Assembly (NCBI GenBank): GCA_930367215.1 | Contig: OV884059.1 | Location: forward strand, 242,047,803-242,111,802 | Direction: 5' to 3' | From: Pollenia angustigena | Lineage: Eukaryota > Arthropoda > Insecta > Diptera > Polleniidae | Length of the DNA stretch: 64,000 nucleotides | Part shown: in pieces, positions 33,018 through 45,558 of the stretch | Layout of the letters: the number at the start of each line of letters is the position of its first letter | Numbering within the stretch: the first letter of the stretch is position 1 | Position numbers and translations under genes: made by a program | The notes under the pieces: model-generated | What the model saw: only the letters and a program-made list of their open reading frames with translations | What the model was told of the DNA's origin: nothing | Database searches by the model: none

Positions 33018-33989
33018 CACAGAAAAAATTATTTTTTCGATTCAAACAAAAAATTTGTAGAATCAAACAATTTTTTGTCTGAAATCGGTTTTATAAACAA
33101 ATTTGCATATTCAAACAATTTATTTGCATTTTGTCTATTGAAAAAACACTGATTTTTTCAAACAAATAATTTTACGGACTCAAACAAAAAGTTAACTGAA
33201 ATTTATATAAATTTCAAACAAATAATTTTGCTGAATCAAACAAAAAAGTTTTTGCACCAGCAATGACGCGCACACAAGCAAGCACTGTAGGAGAAGATAA
33301 AGGCAGAGCAGAGCGGCCGGCTGGCTTTGAGACACATTTTTTTGTTGGAATAGTTTTTGAACGAAGTCTTATTTATACACACAAAGTTTTTCTTCATCAC
33401 TCACAGTTGCTGTATCCTTTTCTTTGCTAAAGAAGAAGAAATGTTACCAAAAACGGCGGCAGACCGACTCGAAATGTTTTCGTTATCATTCTATTTTTGT
33501 ATTTGATGTTTTTAACTAAACAGTTTTAAAAAATTGAATACGGGATTTTGTTTTTCATTCTTACCAACTTTGAAACCAACCAAAAATTTATTTTGTTTCA
33601 TATAATGCTGTTGTTGTTTCTGTTGTTTAAAAAGAGTGAAACGTTTTTTTTTACCTCTTATTGTTGTACTTTTTTAAAGCGTCCAAAAATAGACTGTATG
33701 TGTTTTTTCTTGTTCTTCTTATATTTCACATAAAGAGTTGTTTCTTTACGATCAAATAAAAAAATGCAAAAGACGACAACATTAAAGAGCGTTAAATATT
33801 TCATACAAAATTGAAACCAATAACGCGTAGTAATATACCTACCTATTTTTGAATAGTTGTCAACATTTTGTTGGTTAAATAAAAATCAAACAAAAATATT
33901 AATTGAAACAGTAAAAAAATTTGTAGAAAAAAAAATTTTTTTCAAACAAGCGTTTGTTTGAAAATAATTCGGCAATAATTTTTTCTGTG
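33018..33989. mobile_element. TA-flanked element with TCAAACAAA repeats
   Basis: The ends are CACAGAAAAAATTATT at both termini, with TA outside (33016-33017 and 33990-33991). At least eight TCAAACAA(A/T) words cluster in the terminal 250 bp on the left, with two or three near the right. Such arrays usually bind the transposase. No coding region is recognised. Confidence 0.75.
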
Positions 33990-34782
33990 TAGAAGCACAT
34001 TTTTACTAATGAGAAAGCTTCAAACTGCCAAACACCTAAACACACCTTAAAATTTCCTATAAATGTTGTTGTAGAACTTATGTTACTTTCTATGATTCTA
34101 TCATAGAAAGTAACAAAACAATAACAGTATTGCAACCATAAAGCATCAACTTAACAAACATATTTTTCATTAAAAATTATATGCATTATTTTTAAATACC
34201 GAAACGAGTGTACCGGTATAATACCGGTATTAAGGGAAACGGTATACGAAAACCGGTATTTTATGCAAAAAACTAATTTCGGTATCGGTATCAATACCGG
34301 TATACAATTGAAACGGTATCGGTTGCCAACTTTGGTCATGTCTTATTTGAGCTTAAAATATTCAGCCAAGTTCTGAAAATTTAATAAATACTTTAAAAAG
34401 GTATGTACAATCAATTTTTAATTCTGTCCCACTGTGCATTGTATTAGAAAAAGTTCAAGAAAAAAAACTAGCGAAAGAACGTGTACATTTGAGTGGTCCA
34501 GAAAAAGAGATACATAAAATATGAATGTATACATTATTTCCATTCTGGAATCAAGATGCCACCAATTGTGGAAAAAATTTTGAAAAAAATTTTTTGAAAT
34601 TAAGTATCTATTTAAATAACAAACATTCGTGAATACAACAAAAAATTATTTTTACTTAATAGATCTATATACATATGTAGGCATATGCAATTAAAAATTA
34701 TTTCGCACATAAGGGTTGCCTATATACCCGAAATCATTTTGGACCTTAAATTTTCTCTATTTTTAAAGAAATAAAGTCCTAT

Positions 34783-35270
34783 GATGGCACCAACGGGTAA
34801 ACCGCAAGAAGCGAAGCATTTATCTGAATGTAATGGAGTCTGTAGGGGCTGTTATAGATTGGTCTTACTTTTCATATATGTATGTGGCAAGTTTGTTTAT
34901 TAAGAAACCCTTTAAGCCTATGGCGAATTTATGTATCAGGTGTTATCAGTCGATCAGCTATTTATGTTTTATTGATTTTTTTAAAACTTTCAAAAGACAT
35001 GTTTTTTACATTTGTTAGGAATTATGAAATTTTTACCAGCAAAAGTAGCAACAAAATTTTGTTATAATGTGGTATTGCGGCTATCTTATACATGAATTCG
35101 CCTTGGTTAAGCCTACAATGAGCTCTATAAAAAATGTGGATTATAAATCACAAATTCTGCAATGAGCTGCGCAAATCGATGACTGATTTTCAAAGTTATT
35201 TTGGATAGTTTGGTGGCGTTTGTTCAAGCGTGAATCTATTACTGATGATTTGCCAGAGTATACTAACACT
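34783..35270 (+). pseudogene. Possible decayed coding sequence, unrecognised
   Basis: The region is less simple in sequence than its surroundings. One frame opens ATGATGGCACCAACGGGTAA (MAPTGKPQEAKHLSE, then CNGVCRGCYRLVLLFIYV) and closes. A second frame continues at 34882 with a hydrophobic stretch (WRIYVSGVISRSAIYVLLIF), then FFTFVRNYEIF and ILYMNSPWLSL. A third shows WWRLFKRESITDDLPEYT near 35220. The mix suggests a frameshifted membrane-protein exon or TE fragment. I cannot name it, and chance is not excluded. Confidence 0.2.
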
Positions 35271-35274
35271 TAAT

Positions 35275-36250
35275 TTAATTATGGCGTTTATTATAATAAA
35301 TTTATAAACAAATAAATAATTATGACAACTTTACTTTACTGCTGATGTCAACAACTTATATTCAAATCCGATATGTAAGGCAATGCTTCAGAGCTTTAAA
35401 ATTTTGAAACTTTTTTTAAAGACCCAGATTTAATCAACAAAAACGAAGAAAAGTTGTTCCGACCTACTTCAAAAAATTTATTGATTTAATAAGCTGCATA
35501 AAAGAATTTTTGGATTTGATGCTGTAAATACAGACGATACTATTATTAGCAGCACTTAGTAAAGAAAACGCTTAATCGATTTAATAAAAATTTTTTTCTT
35601 TAAAAAAGGAATTACAAATTTTCAAAGAAAGAAGTGAAAAATTAAAGTGTCAGGGATTTTATGTAAGTATGAATAATGCTCTTTTGACAACAAGGCCAAC
35701 ATTTATCAAAAGTGAACGTATTTTTCCATTGACAGGACTAAAAAAATAGAATGTCAAACGATTCTGTTAATTCTTATTCTGTACTTAAATCCTATTTTCA
35801 AAGAAATATGTTGTAATATTTTGATACACTATTATCTTTGCATTATTATATTTACTATGTATATGTATAACGAATATTTTATATCGATTTTTATTTGGCG
35901 GGAATTCCCGGGAAATTGAAACATCAATCCGGCTTTCCCGGAAAATTAAAAAGTTCCGGAAAAGGAAACTCTACGGCTAACCCTTCCGTAAGTTCTATCA
36001 AGCTAAACGCGTATTTTGTTTAAAACTAGTTTCATTAACAGTTTAAAAACTTTAAAGCTTTTAATACGTCAATATAATTTTATTTTAAAAACAAAAAATT
36101 AAATTTTTATAAATTTTATCTAATGTGACGTTACGAAAATTGGAGATTTTACCGACACTTCTAAGATTTCTGATACAAATGTTATTGTTTAACCTTTTAA
36201 TAATTTTGGGTACGCGCTAAAATTTGTATTGACTAACCTTGTCTATTACT
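35275..36250. other. AT-rich sequence, no gene seen
   Basis: The only distinct patch is about 35895-35990, with GGGAATTCCCGGG and CTTTCCCGGAAAATT words like those in the hAT element at 45559-46337; probably a fragment of a related element. Confidence 0.4.
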
Positions 36251-36599
36251 CATTTACATTAGGGGTATAACCAATTTTTGGCATAGTACCATGAGGTCAA
36301 CCATGTCCTAGTAACCACGAAAATCATAATCTTTTGTAATTTTTCTCAAAAAAGTTCACGCACCAATTGGTTTTTCTAAACCAATGCAATAATGAATATT
36401 CATAATTTTATACGGTGTTTTTTATTCTTTTTTATTTAATTTTTTTTGTTAAACAAGGTTAATGATACGTTTTAGTTTGCGGAAAAATCTCTTACCATCT
36501 CCAAATATTAATGAAATTTCATACTTGAGCTATTTTTTGTTTTAAATAAACATATTATTAATTTTTCTTAACCAAAAAGAAAATAAAAAATTTTCAAAA

Positions 36600-39500
36600 G
36601 ATTTTGTTATTCGTGCTTAATTCCCAGTTTTTATTCTTGATAAAAACACTTGAAATTTATTGTTGATGGGATAAGCTATTCCTATGCATTTCACTGGTTG
36701 CTTAGGCCAGATCATCAGGAAACTTCATCCATAAAGATTTTAGACAAACTAAAGATATTAAACCAAATAAAACTGTTAAACGTATAAGACTTATAGCAAC
36801 AGTTTTACTTGTAACAATATCAAAGCTTGAACAAAATACATCAACAATAAAAAAGTGGGTTTATCTCATCTTACACTCCCCACTACAATTAGTTGAAATT
36901 CTCTCAACATTAATTGTAGTTGTAAGTAGGTTAAGAAAAACAAAATAAAAAACAAACAACAACTTACAAAAGATGTTGTCAATTTAGTGTTTTTTTAGGC
37001 CGTGCACTTGCCTGTTTATTATCAAAAAGTAATTTCAATTTTTGGGAATACAAAATTTTAATTTCAAAAGATTTTGTTATTCGTGCTTAATTCCCAGTTT
37101 TTATTCTTGATAAAAACACTTGAAATTTATTGTTGATGGGATAAGCTATTCCTATGCATTTCACTGGTTGCTTAGGCCAGATCATCAGGAAACTTCATCC
37201 ATAAAGATTTTAGACAAACTAAAGATATTAAACCAAATAAAACTGTTAAACGTATAAGACTTATAGCAACAGTTTTACTTGTAACAATATCAAAGCTTGA
37301 ACAAAATACATCAACAATAAAAAAGTGGGTTTATCTCATCTTACACTCCCCACTACAATTAGTTGAAATTCTCTCAACATTAATTGTAGTTGTAAGTAGG
37401 TTAAGAAAAACAAAATAAAAAACAAACAACAACTTACAAAAGATGTTGTCAATTTAGTGTTTTTTTAGGCCGTGCACTTGCCTGTTTATTATCAAAAAGT
37501 AATTTCAATTTTTGGGAATACAAAATTTTAATTTCAAAAGATTTTGTTATTCGTGCTTAATTCCCAGTTTTTATTCTTGATAAAAACACTTGAAATTTAT
37601 TGTTGATGGGATAAGCTATTCCTATGCATTTCACTGGTTGCTTAGGCCAGATCATCAGGAAACTTCATCCATAAAGATTTTAGACAAACTAAAGATATTA
37701 AACCAAATAAAACTGTTAAACGTATAAGACTTATAGCAACAGTTTTACTTGTAACAATATCAAAGCTTGAACAAAATACATCAACAATAAAAAAGTGGGT
37801 TTATCTCATCTTACACTCCCCACTACAATTAGTTGAAATTCTCTCAACATTAATTGTAGTTGTAAGTAGGTTAAGAAAAACAAAATAAAAAACAAACAAC
37901 AACTTACAAAAGATGTTGTCAATTTAGTGTTTTTTTAGGCCGTGCACTTGCCTGTTTATTATCAAAAAGTAATTTCAATTTTTGGGAATACAAAATTTTA
38001 ATTTCAAAAGATTTTGTTATTCGTGCTTAATTCCCAGTTTTTATTCTTGATAAAAACACTTGAAATTTATTGTTGATGGGATAAGCTATTCCTATGCATT
38101 TCACTGGTTGCTTAGGCCAGATCATCAGGAAACTTCATCCATAAAGATTTTAGACAAACTAAAGATATTAAACCAAATAAAACTGTTAAACGTATAAGAC
38201 TTATAGCAACAGTTTTACTTGTAACAATATCAAAGCTTGAACAAAATACATCAACAATAAAAAAGTGGGTTTATCTCATCTTACACTCCCCACTACAATT
38301 AGTTGAAATTCTCTCAACATTAATTGTAGTTGTAAGTAGGTTAAGAAAAACACTAAATTGACAACATCTTTTGTAAGTTGTTGTTTGTTTTTTATTTTGT
38401 TTTTCTTAACCTACTTACAACTACAATTAATGTTGAGAGAATTTCAACTAATTGTAGTGGGGAGTGTAAGATGAGATAAACCCACTTTTTTATTGTTGAT
38501 GTATTTTGTTCAAGCTTTGATATTGTTACAAGTAAAACTGTTGCTATAAGTCTTATACGTTTAACAGTTTTATTTGGTTTAATATCTTTAGTTTGTCTAA
38601 AATCTTTATGGATGAAGTTTCCTGATGATCTGGCCTAAGCAACCAGTGAAATGCATAGGAATAGCTTATCCCATCAACAATAAATTTCAAGTGTTTTTAT
38701 CAAGAATAAAAACTGGGAATTAAGCACGAATAACAAAATCTTTTGAAATTAAAATTTTGTATTCCCAAAAATTGAAATTACTTTTTGATAATAAACAGGC
38801 AAGTGCACGGCCTAAAAAAACACTAAATTGACAACATCTTTTGTAAGTTGTTGTTTGTTTTTTATTTTGTTTTTCTTAACCTACTTACAACTACAATTAA
38901 TGTTGAGAGAATTTCAACTAATTGTAGTGGGGAGTGTAAGATGAGATAAACCCACTTTTTTATTGTTGATGTATTTTGTTCAAGCTTTGATATTGTTACA
39001 AGTAAAACTGTTGCTATAAGTCTTATACGTTTAACAGTTTTATTTGGTTTAATATCTTTAGTTTGTCTAAAATCTTTATGGATGAAGTTTCCTGATGATC
39101 TGGCCTAAGCAACCAGTGAAATGCATAGGAATAGCTTATCCCATCAACAATAAATTTCAAGTGTTTTTATCAAGAATAAAAACTGGGAATTAAGCACGAA
39201 TAACAAAATCTTTTGAAATTAAAATTTTGTATTCCCAAAAATTGAAATTACTTTTTGATAATAAACAGGCAAGTGCACGGCCTAAAAAAACACTAAATTG
39301 ACAACATCTTTTGTAAGTTGTTGTTTGTTTTTTATTTTGTTTTTCTTAACCTACTTACAACTACAATTAATGTTGAGAGAATTTCAACTAATTGTAGTGG
39401 GGAGTGTAAGATGAGATAAACCCACTTTTTTATTGTTGATGTATTTTGTTCAAGCTTTGATATTGTTACAAGTAAAACTGTTGCTATAAGTCTTATACGT

Positions 39501-41209
39501 TTAACAGTTTTATTTGGTTTAATATCTTTAGTTTGTCTAAAATCTTTATGGATGAAGTTTCCTGATGATCTGGCCTAAGCAACCAGTGAAATGCATAGGA
39601 ATAGCTTATCCCATCAACAATAAATTTCAAGTGTTTTTATCAAGAATAAAAACTGGGAATTAAGCACGAATAACAAAATCTTTTGAAATTAAAATTTTGT
39701 ATTCCCAAAAATTGAAATTACTTTTTGATAATAAACAGGCAAGTGCACGGCCTAAAAAAACACTAAATTGACAACATCTTTTGTAAGTTGTTGTTTGTTT
39801 TTTATTTTGTTTTTCTTATAGCCTTTTTACACTGATCAACATCTAACATCTACCATCAATTTGCCACCATTTGCGAAGATGTTAACATCTTTCCATAAGA
39901 AATACATAGGGCTTAAAACCAACATCTTTCAACATCTTTAAAAGATGTTCCTATCTCATTTTATTCCAATCTACATCTTTCGATTATTTTAGTGTCATCA
40001 CTAGAAAAGTGGCAATAAGTTCTATTATTATTGTGGCATCACTGACATAAAGAAGTTTGTTTTGAAAGCAGCGTTACCATTTGTCAAGTTTTATATTTTA
40101 TTGCAATGTTTTTTTTGTTAAGTATTTTTAATATTTTAAAACATTTTGAACTTCAAATACATTTTTGAGTTTTCTTTTTAAATTTTAGCACTTTTGTGAG
40201 AAAAAAACCTTTTTAATTTAAAAATTTTTTTTTGTCAAAAATGGTGACATTTTTGTTTGATGGTAGATGTTAGATGTGAGCAATGTAAACGAGTGTTTCA
40301 CATTTTTTACATCTTTGATGGTAGATGTTAGATGTTGATCAGTGTAAAAAGCCTATTAACCTACTTACAACTACAATTAATGTTGAGAGAATTTCAACTA
40401 ATTGTAGTGGGGAGTGTAAGATGAGATAAACCCACTTTTTTATTGTTGATGTATTTTGTTCAAGCTTTGATATTGTTACAAGTAAAACTGTTGCTATAAG
40501 TCTTATACGTTTAACAGTTTTATTTGGTTTAATATCTTTAGTTTGTCTAAAATCTTTATGGATGAAGTTTCCTGATGATCTGGCCTAAGCAACCAGTGAA
40601 ATGCATAGGAATAGCTTATCCCATCAACAATAAATTTCAAGTGTTTTTATCAAGAATAAAAACTGGGAATTAAGCACGAATAACAAAATCTTTTGAAATT
40701 AAAATTTTGTATTCCCAAAAATTGAAATTACTTTTTGATAATAAACAGGCAAGTGCACGGCCTAAAAAAACACTAAATTGACAACATCTTTTGTAAGTTG
40801 TTGTTTGTTTTTTATTTTGTTTTTCTTAACCTACTTACAACTACAATTAATGTTGAGAGAATTTCAACTAATTGTAGTGGGGAGTGTAAGATGAGATAAA
40901 CCCACTTTTTTATTGTTGATGTATTTTGTTCAAGCTTTGATATTGTTACAAGTAAAACTGTTGCTATAAGTCTTATACGTTTAACAGTTTTATTTGGTTT
41001 AATATCTTTAGTTTGTCTAAAATCTTTATGGATGAAGTTTCCTGATGATCTGGCCTAAGCAACCAGTGAAATGCATAGGAATAGCTTATCCCATCAACAA
41101 TAAATTTCAAGTGTTTTTATCAAGAATAAAAACTGGGAATTAAGCACGAATAACAAAATCTTTTGAAATTAAAATTTTGTATTCCCAAAAATTGAAATTA
41201 CTTTTTGAT
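36600..41209. repeat. Giant inverted array of 470-bp units (foldback-like)
   Basis: Units begin at 36601, 37071, 37541 and 38011, exactly 470 bp apart. By eye they are identical. At about 38351 the orientation flips. Inverted units follow with markers at 38351, 38821, 39291, 39761 and 40771, the last step being 470 plus the 540 bp of a nested MITE. The left arm is about 3.7 units and the right about 4.9, with an unpaired centre of roughly 50 bp. The whole is flanked by AAATTTTCAAAA (36588-36599 and 41210-41221), present once in the empty site, so it inserted as a unit. No protein is encoded. A diverged unit fragment is at 4217-4285. Confidence 0.88.
39819..40355. mobile_element. Harbinger-like MITE inside the array, 537 bp
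   Basis: The ends are TAGCCTTTTTACACTGATCA and, inverted, TAGGCTTTTTACACTGATCA, continuing with AACATCTAACATCTACCATC. TTA is duplicated (39816-39818 and 40356-40358). Neighbouring array units lack it, so the insertion followed array formation. Confidence 0.88.
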
Positions 41210-41364
41210 AAATTTTCAAAACTTCATCGCGGTTGGTGCGTGAACTTTTTTGACCTTAGCGAAAAAATAAATATACGTTCCCGTAAAGTTGTTTATGCTC
41301 TATCGGACTGTGCTATGCCAATTTTGATATTTTAAAAAATTGTTAAAAAGTTATATCCCTAATG

Positions 41365-41838
41365 TACATATGTACTTATGTATATGTGTGTGTAATAGAA
41401 ATCTCTTTATTAATATCATTTAAGCAAATTGTTTTTTATTAATAAAAAGTTTACTCGATTGATTTAAAATTTAACAAGTGGAATTTTAGCTTTACGTTAG
41501 TAATGGACTCCAGAAAGGATTTAGGAAACAAAAAAGAAATGTGCAACAATCAGACAAAACAAAATCTAAAAATTGGGTTTTATTTTAAATAATAATTGGA
41601 ACAGAATTGAGTTAATTTGTGCATTGAATTCATAATGCGGCTTAAACTGCATTTTGTTTACATTTTTGTGTTAAGAGCACGTAAAGTCAAAATATTAATA
41701 GGCACAATTCTAAAAAATTTGTCAAAAATAGTAAGAATTAAAAATGTTACCTAGAAAATAACAGCAAATCGCCCGACAATGAATATAAGTTGTATTGTTA
41801 ATTTTACTATGTCACTAAAAGTCGTCGCAAATAAAAAA
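41365..41838. other. AT-rich sequence, no gene seen
   Basis: Nothing recognised apart from a short TG-rich tract near 41390. Confidence 0.5.
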
Positions 41839-42339
41839 CAAGTAAGAGTGCTTTATTCAGCTGTGCCGAATCTTAGATACCCTTCACCAGGGTGCGATAA
41901 GAGCAGAAATAAATCTATTTTGTGCCCCGTCTACTTCTTTAACCCTGCCCACTTTTTACCGGATGTTGCGTATTATAACCAAGTTGCTTGTTAGTTCCTT
42001 ATTTAAAAACTTAAGCTGTATAAAAACGCAAAAAAAAATTTAAAAAAATAACCAAATAATATTTACAGCTAAACTACATGCATGTTTCTTTCAGTGATGG
42101 GTATAAATCTATATCTGGCTAAATTTCAATAGCAAACTTTAACGGAGTATGTGTCTCCATAATTTCTGGGGTCCTCGGAAAACCTATTTCAAAATACACA
42201 CGGAGAGACGGACATCGTTAAATCAACTTCGCTACTATACGGACCCAGAATATATATACTTTATAAGGTCTAAGATCCATACCGTAGAAATTACAAACGG
42301 AATGAGAAACTTATACATACCGGTGAAAAGTATAATAAT
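41839..42339 (+). repeat. Dispersed fly repeat with hairpin head, second copy
   Basis: The head is ACAAGTAAGAGTGCTTTATT, then CAGCTGTGCCGAATCTTAGA and ACCCTTCACC, as at 5859. The body includes GAGAGACGGACATCGTTAAA and ends ATTACAAACGGAATGAGAAA. A hAT element interrupts its 3' side at 42340. The short frame starting at 41779 reads through the head and is not a gene. Confidence 0.6.
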
Positions 42340-43630
42340 CAGGCTTGCCAGTTTAGCACTTTAAGTGCTAGATTTAGGACATTTTATTCTGATTTAGCAC
42401 AAAGAATTTCGAAAAAAGTGCTAAGTGCTAGTTTAGCACATTTTTATAATTATTTAGCGTATTTAGCACTTTTTTATATCCCAAAACTTGATTCAAGTAA
42501 AGTATCAATTCTTTAAGTGTATCAAGAAAAATTCAAACATATTAACATGCATATTTGTAGTGTACAAAGAAAAAACAAATACAGTTACTTTTGATGTTAT
42601 GAACAAATAAATCAAAATTGTTTATTGGGCTTACTAAAAAGTAAACTCAAGGCTAAAAGGTGAGGTCAACTCTACAGCAACACTGCTTCTGTGGCCGTAT
42701 TGTCAAAAATATTGCTTGTAAAAAGGTTTGTTTACATAAATAACTAGTTCGTATACAAACTTTGACAAGTCGACCACTGGAAAAAAACATCATATGTTGA
42801 CTTGACCCGACCTTCTAGTCAATTCGCCTTGAGTAAACTGAGACCTAGAATGAAAACAGGGGACAAATTATGGCAGTCGTGGTCGAAAACATTTTAGATT
42901 CGAAAGCAAATTTATTTCAGTCGATACTGAACGAATCGTAATTATTTTTTCAGTGTTGTGAAAACTAAAATAAATGATTTACTCCGTTCAGTATGGACAG
43001 AAAGAATGAGAAATAAAATTACTCGCGAATCGAAAAAATATTCGATCACGACTGCCATAATTTGCCCCCAGAACTGTTATGTTAAGTGATACGCTTAAGA
43101 GAAGGTTCAAAATTAGACAACATTGTTGCCACACATAAACATATCGGTTAATATTGCAAAAAAAAAAGGTTCATCTGAAAAGGACCAAAATGAGTTGGTA
43201 TATGAGAAATTTGAAAATGATATGATTGAAACCATGGTAGAATAAGTACAAGGTGTAGTCTTTAGAAATATAAATAACGTCAAACAAAAGAAAATAAGGA
43301 AACAAATTTAAACAAGCATCAAAAATTAATTTAATAAATTTGACATGATATTAATGACAACTCTCCCTAATGAACCTACCTTGTACTTTTTCTTAGAACC
43401 ATGGTCTAACAGCTTTATTTAAAATACATACATATAGTTTATTGTAAAATTAAAAAAAGTTTTTATATCAAACAAAATGAATATTTAAAAAAATTTCAAT
43501 TGTAAAGTTGTTATTATACTCATAAAAATTAATGTTAAAAAACTAGCACTTTTGTTTTTAACTGTAGAACAATTTAGCACATTTTTTTGTCGATTTAGCA
43601 CTTGTAATTTGAATTCTTCTGGCAAGCCTG
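42340..43630. mobile_element. hAT-like element with TTTAGCAC repeats
   Basis: The ends are CAGGCTTGCCAG and inverted CAGGCTTGCCAG. ATAATAAT stands directly before the left end and again 4 bp after the right end (43635-43642), so the duplication is probable but not clean. TTTAGCAC/GTGCTAA words recur several times at both ends. A MITE is nested at 42860-43068. No transposase is seen. Confidence 0.65.
42860..43068. mobile_element. MITE with GGGRCAAATTATGGCAGTCG ends
   Basis: The left end GGGACAAATTATGGCAGTCG is matched by inverted GGGGCAAATTATGGCAGTCG at the right, each leading into GTG-TCGAA. CAG flanks both sides. A second, partial copy occupies about 44790-44970 and ends AATCACGACTGCCGGAATTA. 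Confidence 0.7.
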
Positions 43631-43933
43631 ATTGATAATAATGGAACCAAAGTTACACCAGCAAACAATGAAATTAATAATCGATCTGCCATGGGTTATT
43701 GCTATCATATTAACTAAATTATTTTAAATAGTGTAGGTTACTTTATTATCGGAGAGTTCAGTTAAAATCACACTGAACAAATATTTGATGAAAACGACAA
43801 AATTCGAAAAAACATGACCAGTTAATTAATCAACCAATTTTTACAGTTTAAATTGATTATTAAACTTTATTTAAAAAAAACAAAATCCAAGAAGAACTTA
43901 TTTAATTTAAAATCAAACAAACATAAAATAAAA

Positions 43934-44280
43934 CAAGTAAGAAAGTATAGTCGGTGAAGCCCAATGATATGATATTCTACACCACAATAGTTGAACAAAT
44001 TTTTGAGAGTGTACCCTATTTGGGACCCGTTGGCAATCATAGATCCGGCAAAACAAAATTATGTCATTAGGTTGAAATTCATGTTAAAGTTGTTTGTGCT
44101 GAGATTTGTTTACCTTTAAGTGATTTCAATTTTGGAGCTACCAGCACAATATTTTGTCATGACATAGTAGCTATTGTCCAGCCAGCCAGACGGATGGACG
44201 GACATTGTTAGATTGATTCTATGTCGTTCGGTTTTAATGTGCACAAACGCATTATACGGTATGGGTATAAATAGTTGTTA
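43934..44280 (+). repeat. Dispersed fly repeat, AAGTAAGAAAGTATAGTCGG type
   Basis: It starts ACAAGTAAGAAAGTATAGTC and runs through GAGAGTGTACCCTATTTGGG and a block of GCCAGCCAGACGGATGGACG to AACGCATTATACGGTATGGG. The same head is embedded in the TA-flanked element copy B at about 49930. Confidence 0.55.
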
Positions 44281-45550
44281 CTAGTGCTGGCAAATTTTGT
44301 ACTTTTGTCTTAAGTAACCAATACTACTCAAACCTTTTTTTTATTTTTTAATTTTGCAAACAACGTTTAAAAGCTAAACATTGTTTTTTTATTTATTTAA
44401 ATATATTTTGTGTTAAATTTGTTGACAAACAGTATAATTCTTTAAAATTTTTTCATAACTTCGTTATTTTTATTGTAAGCATGTTCTTGGCTGCTGGTTA
44501 AATTTTGCAGATGTATTTTTAAACAGAATTGTATTTGGAAAGAAACCCGTTAAATTTTCAATTAAACTTTGTTAACAAAATACAACTCTGAAAGTATTGA
44601 GAAGTTGCTTTAGAGCATTGTGTACCGAAGGAAAGTGCAAATATACGATATTAGGTACCCACTACTCATTAATTTCCAGCAAGTGGTTACGAATGGAGTG
44701 TCAAATATTGGTTAAGTGTGACCATAGCTTTGGGACTTACATATTTTTGTCACATTTACTGCCTGTTTGTAGAACGCGACCGCAAAAGTGACTCGTTCAA
44801 CTTACATTTAAAATAGAAATTATTTTTTCAGTGTTGTCAAAACTCAAATAAATACTTTACAACATTGAAAAAAAAATTTCGATTCGTTCAGCATCGACTA
44901 AAAGAATTAGAAATAAAAAAGCTTTCGAATCGAAAGATTATTCAATCACGACTGCCGGAATTATCCATTATTATTTAATAAAAATGTCAAACTCAAATAT
45001 TTTTCTATAATAAAAAAAATTACCCTAAAGTACAAAATATATATATTTTTTTGCTTTTAATTAACTACAAATTATTTATAAAACGTTTATGTTTTTACTG
45101 ACTATTATGTTTTAAACATAAGTTAATGCTGCATTTTTCTGTTTTGTTACTAAAAATAAGTTTTATTGTATTTAAAAGAGGTATTTTCAATTTGCCGATT
45201 TTTTTTGGAAAATATGCCGATTTCATGTCAAAATCTTCTGGCACCCCTGGCTATAGTCTGTAGTTGTAGCCCTATACAAAATTTAATTTAAAAAGTAAGC
45301 GCACATTTATGCACAATAAGACAAACAGAGATGCAGTAAGGTATACCTTACTGAATAAATTCTTAATAAATCTAAAAAATATATATAGCTTTTGAAGAGC
45401 CACGACATTATCTTACTAAGAAGCAGGTCTGTAAGGGAACACATTAAAGAATAACGGTAACAACAAACAATTCAGTGTGCTGAAAATCATTCACCAACTT
45501 TTATATGAGCTAATAAAGCACTTTATGTGTCAAAAATGTATTGCTTTATA
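44281..45550. other. AT-rich sequence with a MITE fragment
   Basis: It contains the partial MITE copy at about 44790-44970 described with 42860-43068. The 64-codon frame at 44597-44791 has no recognisable domain. Confidence 0.45.
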
Positions 45551-45558
45551 GTGGGAAC

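Larger units (their letters stand above)
32160..34334. mobile_element. hAT-like element with CGGTATC repeats and two nested insertions
   Basis: The ends are CAAAGTTGGATACCGAAACG and inverted CAAAGTTGGCAACCGATACC. Flanks GTCACGTC (32152-32159) and GTCATGTC (34335-34342) form an 8-bp duplication with one difference. CGGTATCGG and ACCGGTAT words recur at both ends. It contains the TA elements at 32351-32828 and 33018-33989. No transposase is recognised. Confidence 0.75.
36257..41364. mobile_element. TA-flanked MITE, second copy, split by a giant array
   Basis: The ends CATTAGGGGTATAACC and TTATATCCCTAATG are flanked by TA. The pieces 36257-36599 and 41210-41364 together equal the 478-bp copy at 32351-32828 read in reverse. 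The array 36600-41209 lies between them. Confidence 0.85.

Noticed and set aside
36600..41209. Array read as CRISPR or as a coding repeat protein
   Set aside because: Units are contiguous, 470 bp long, inverted in half the array and have no spacer structure or open frame.
44597..44791. 64-codon frame as a conserved small protein
   Set aside because: No recognisable family, and it sits in diverged repeat-derived sequence.
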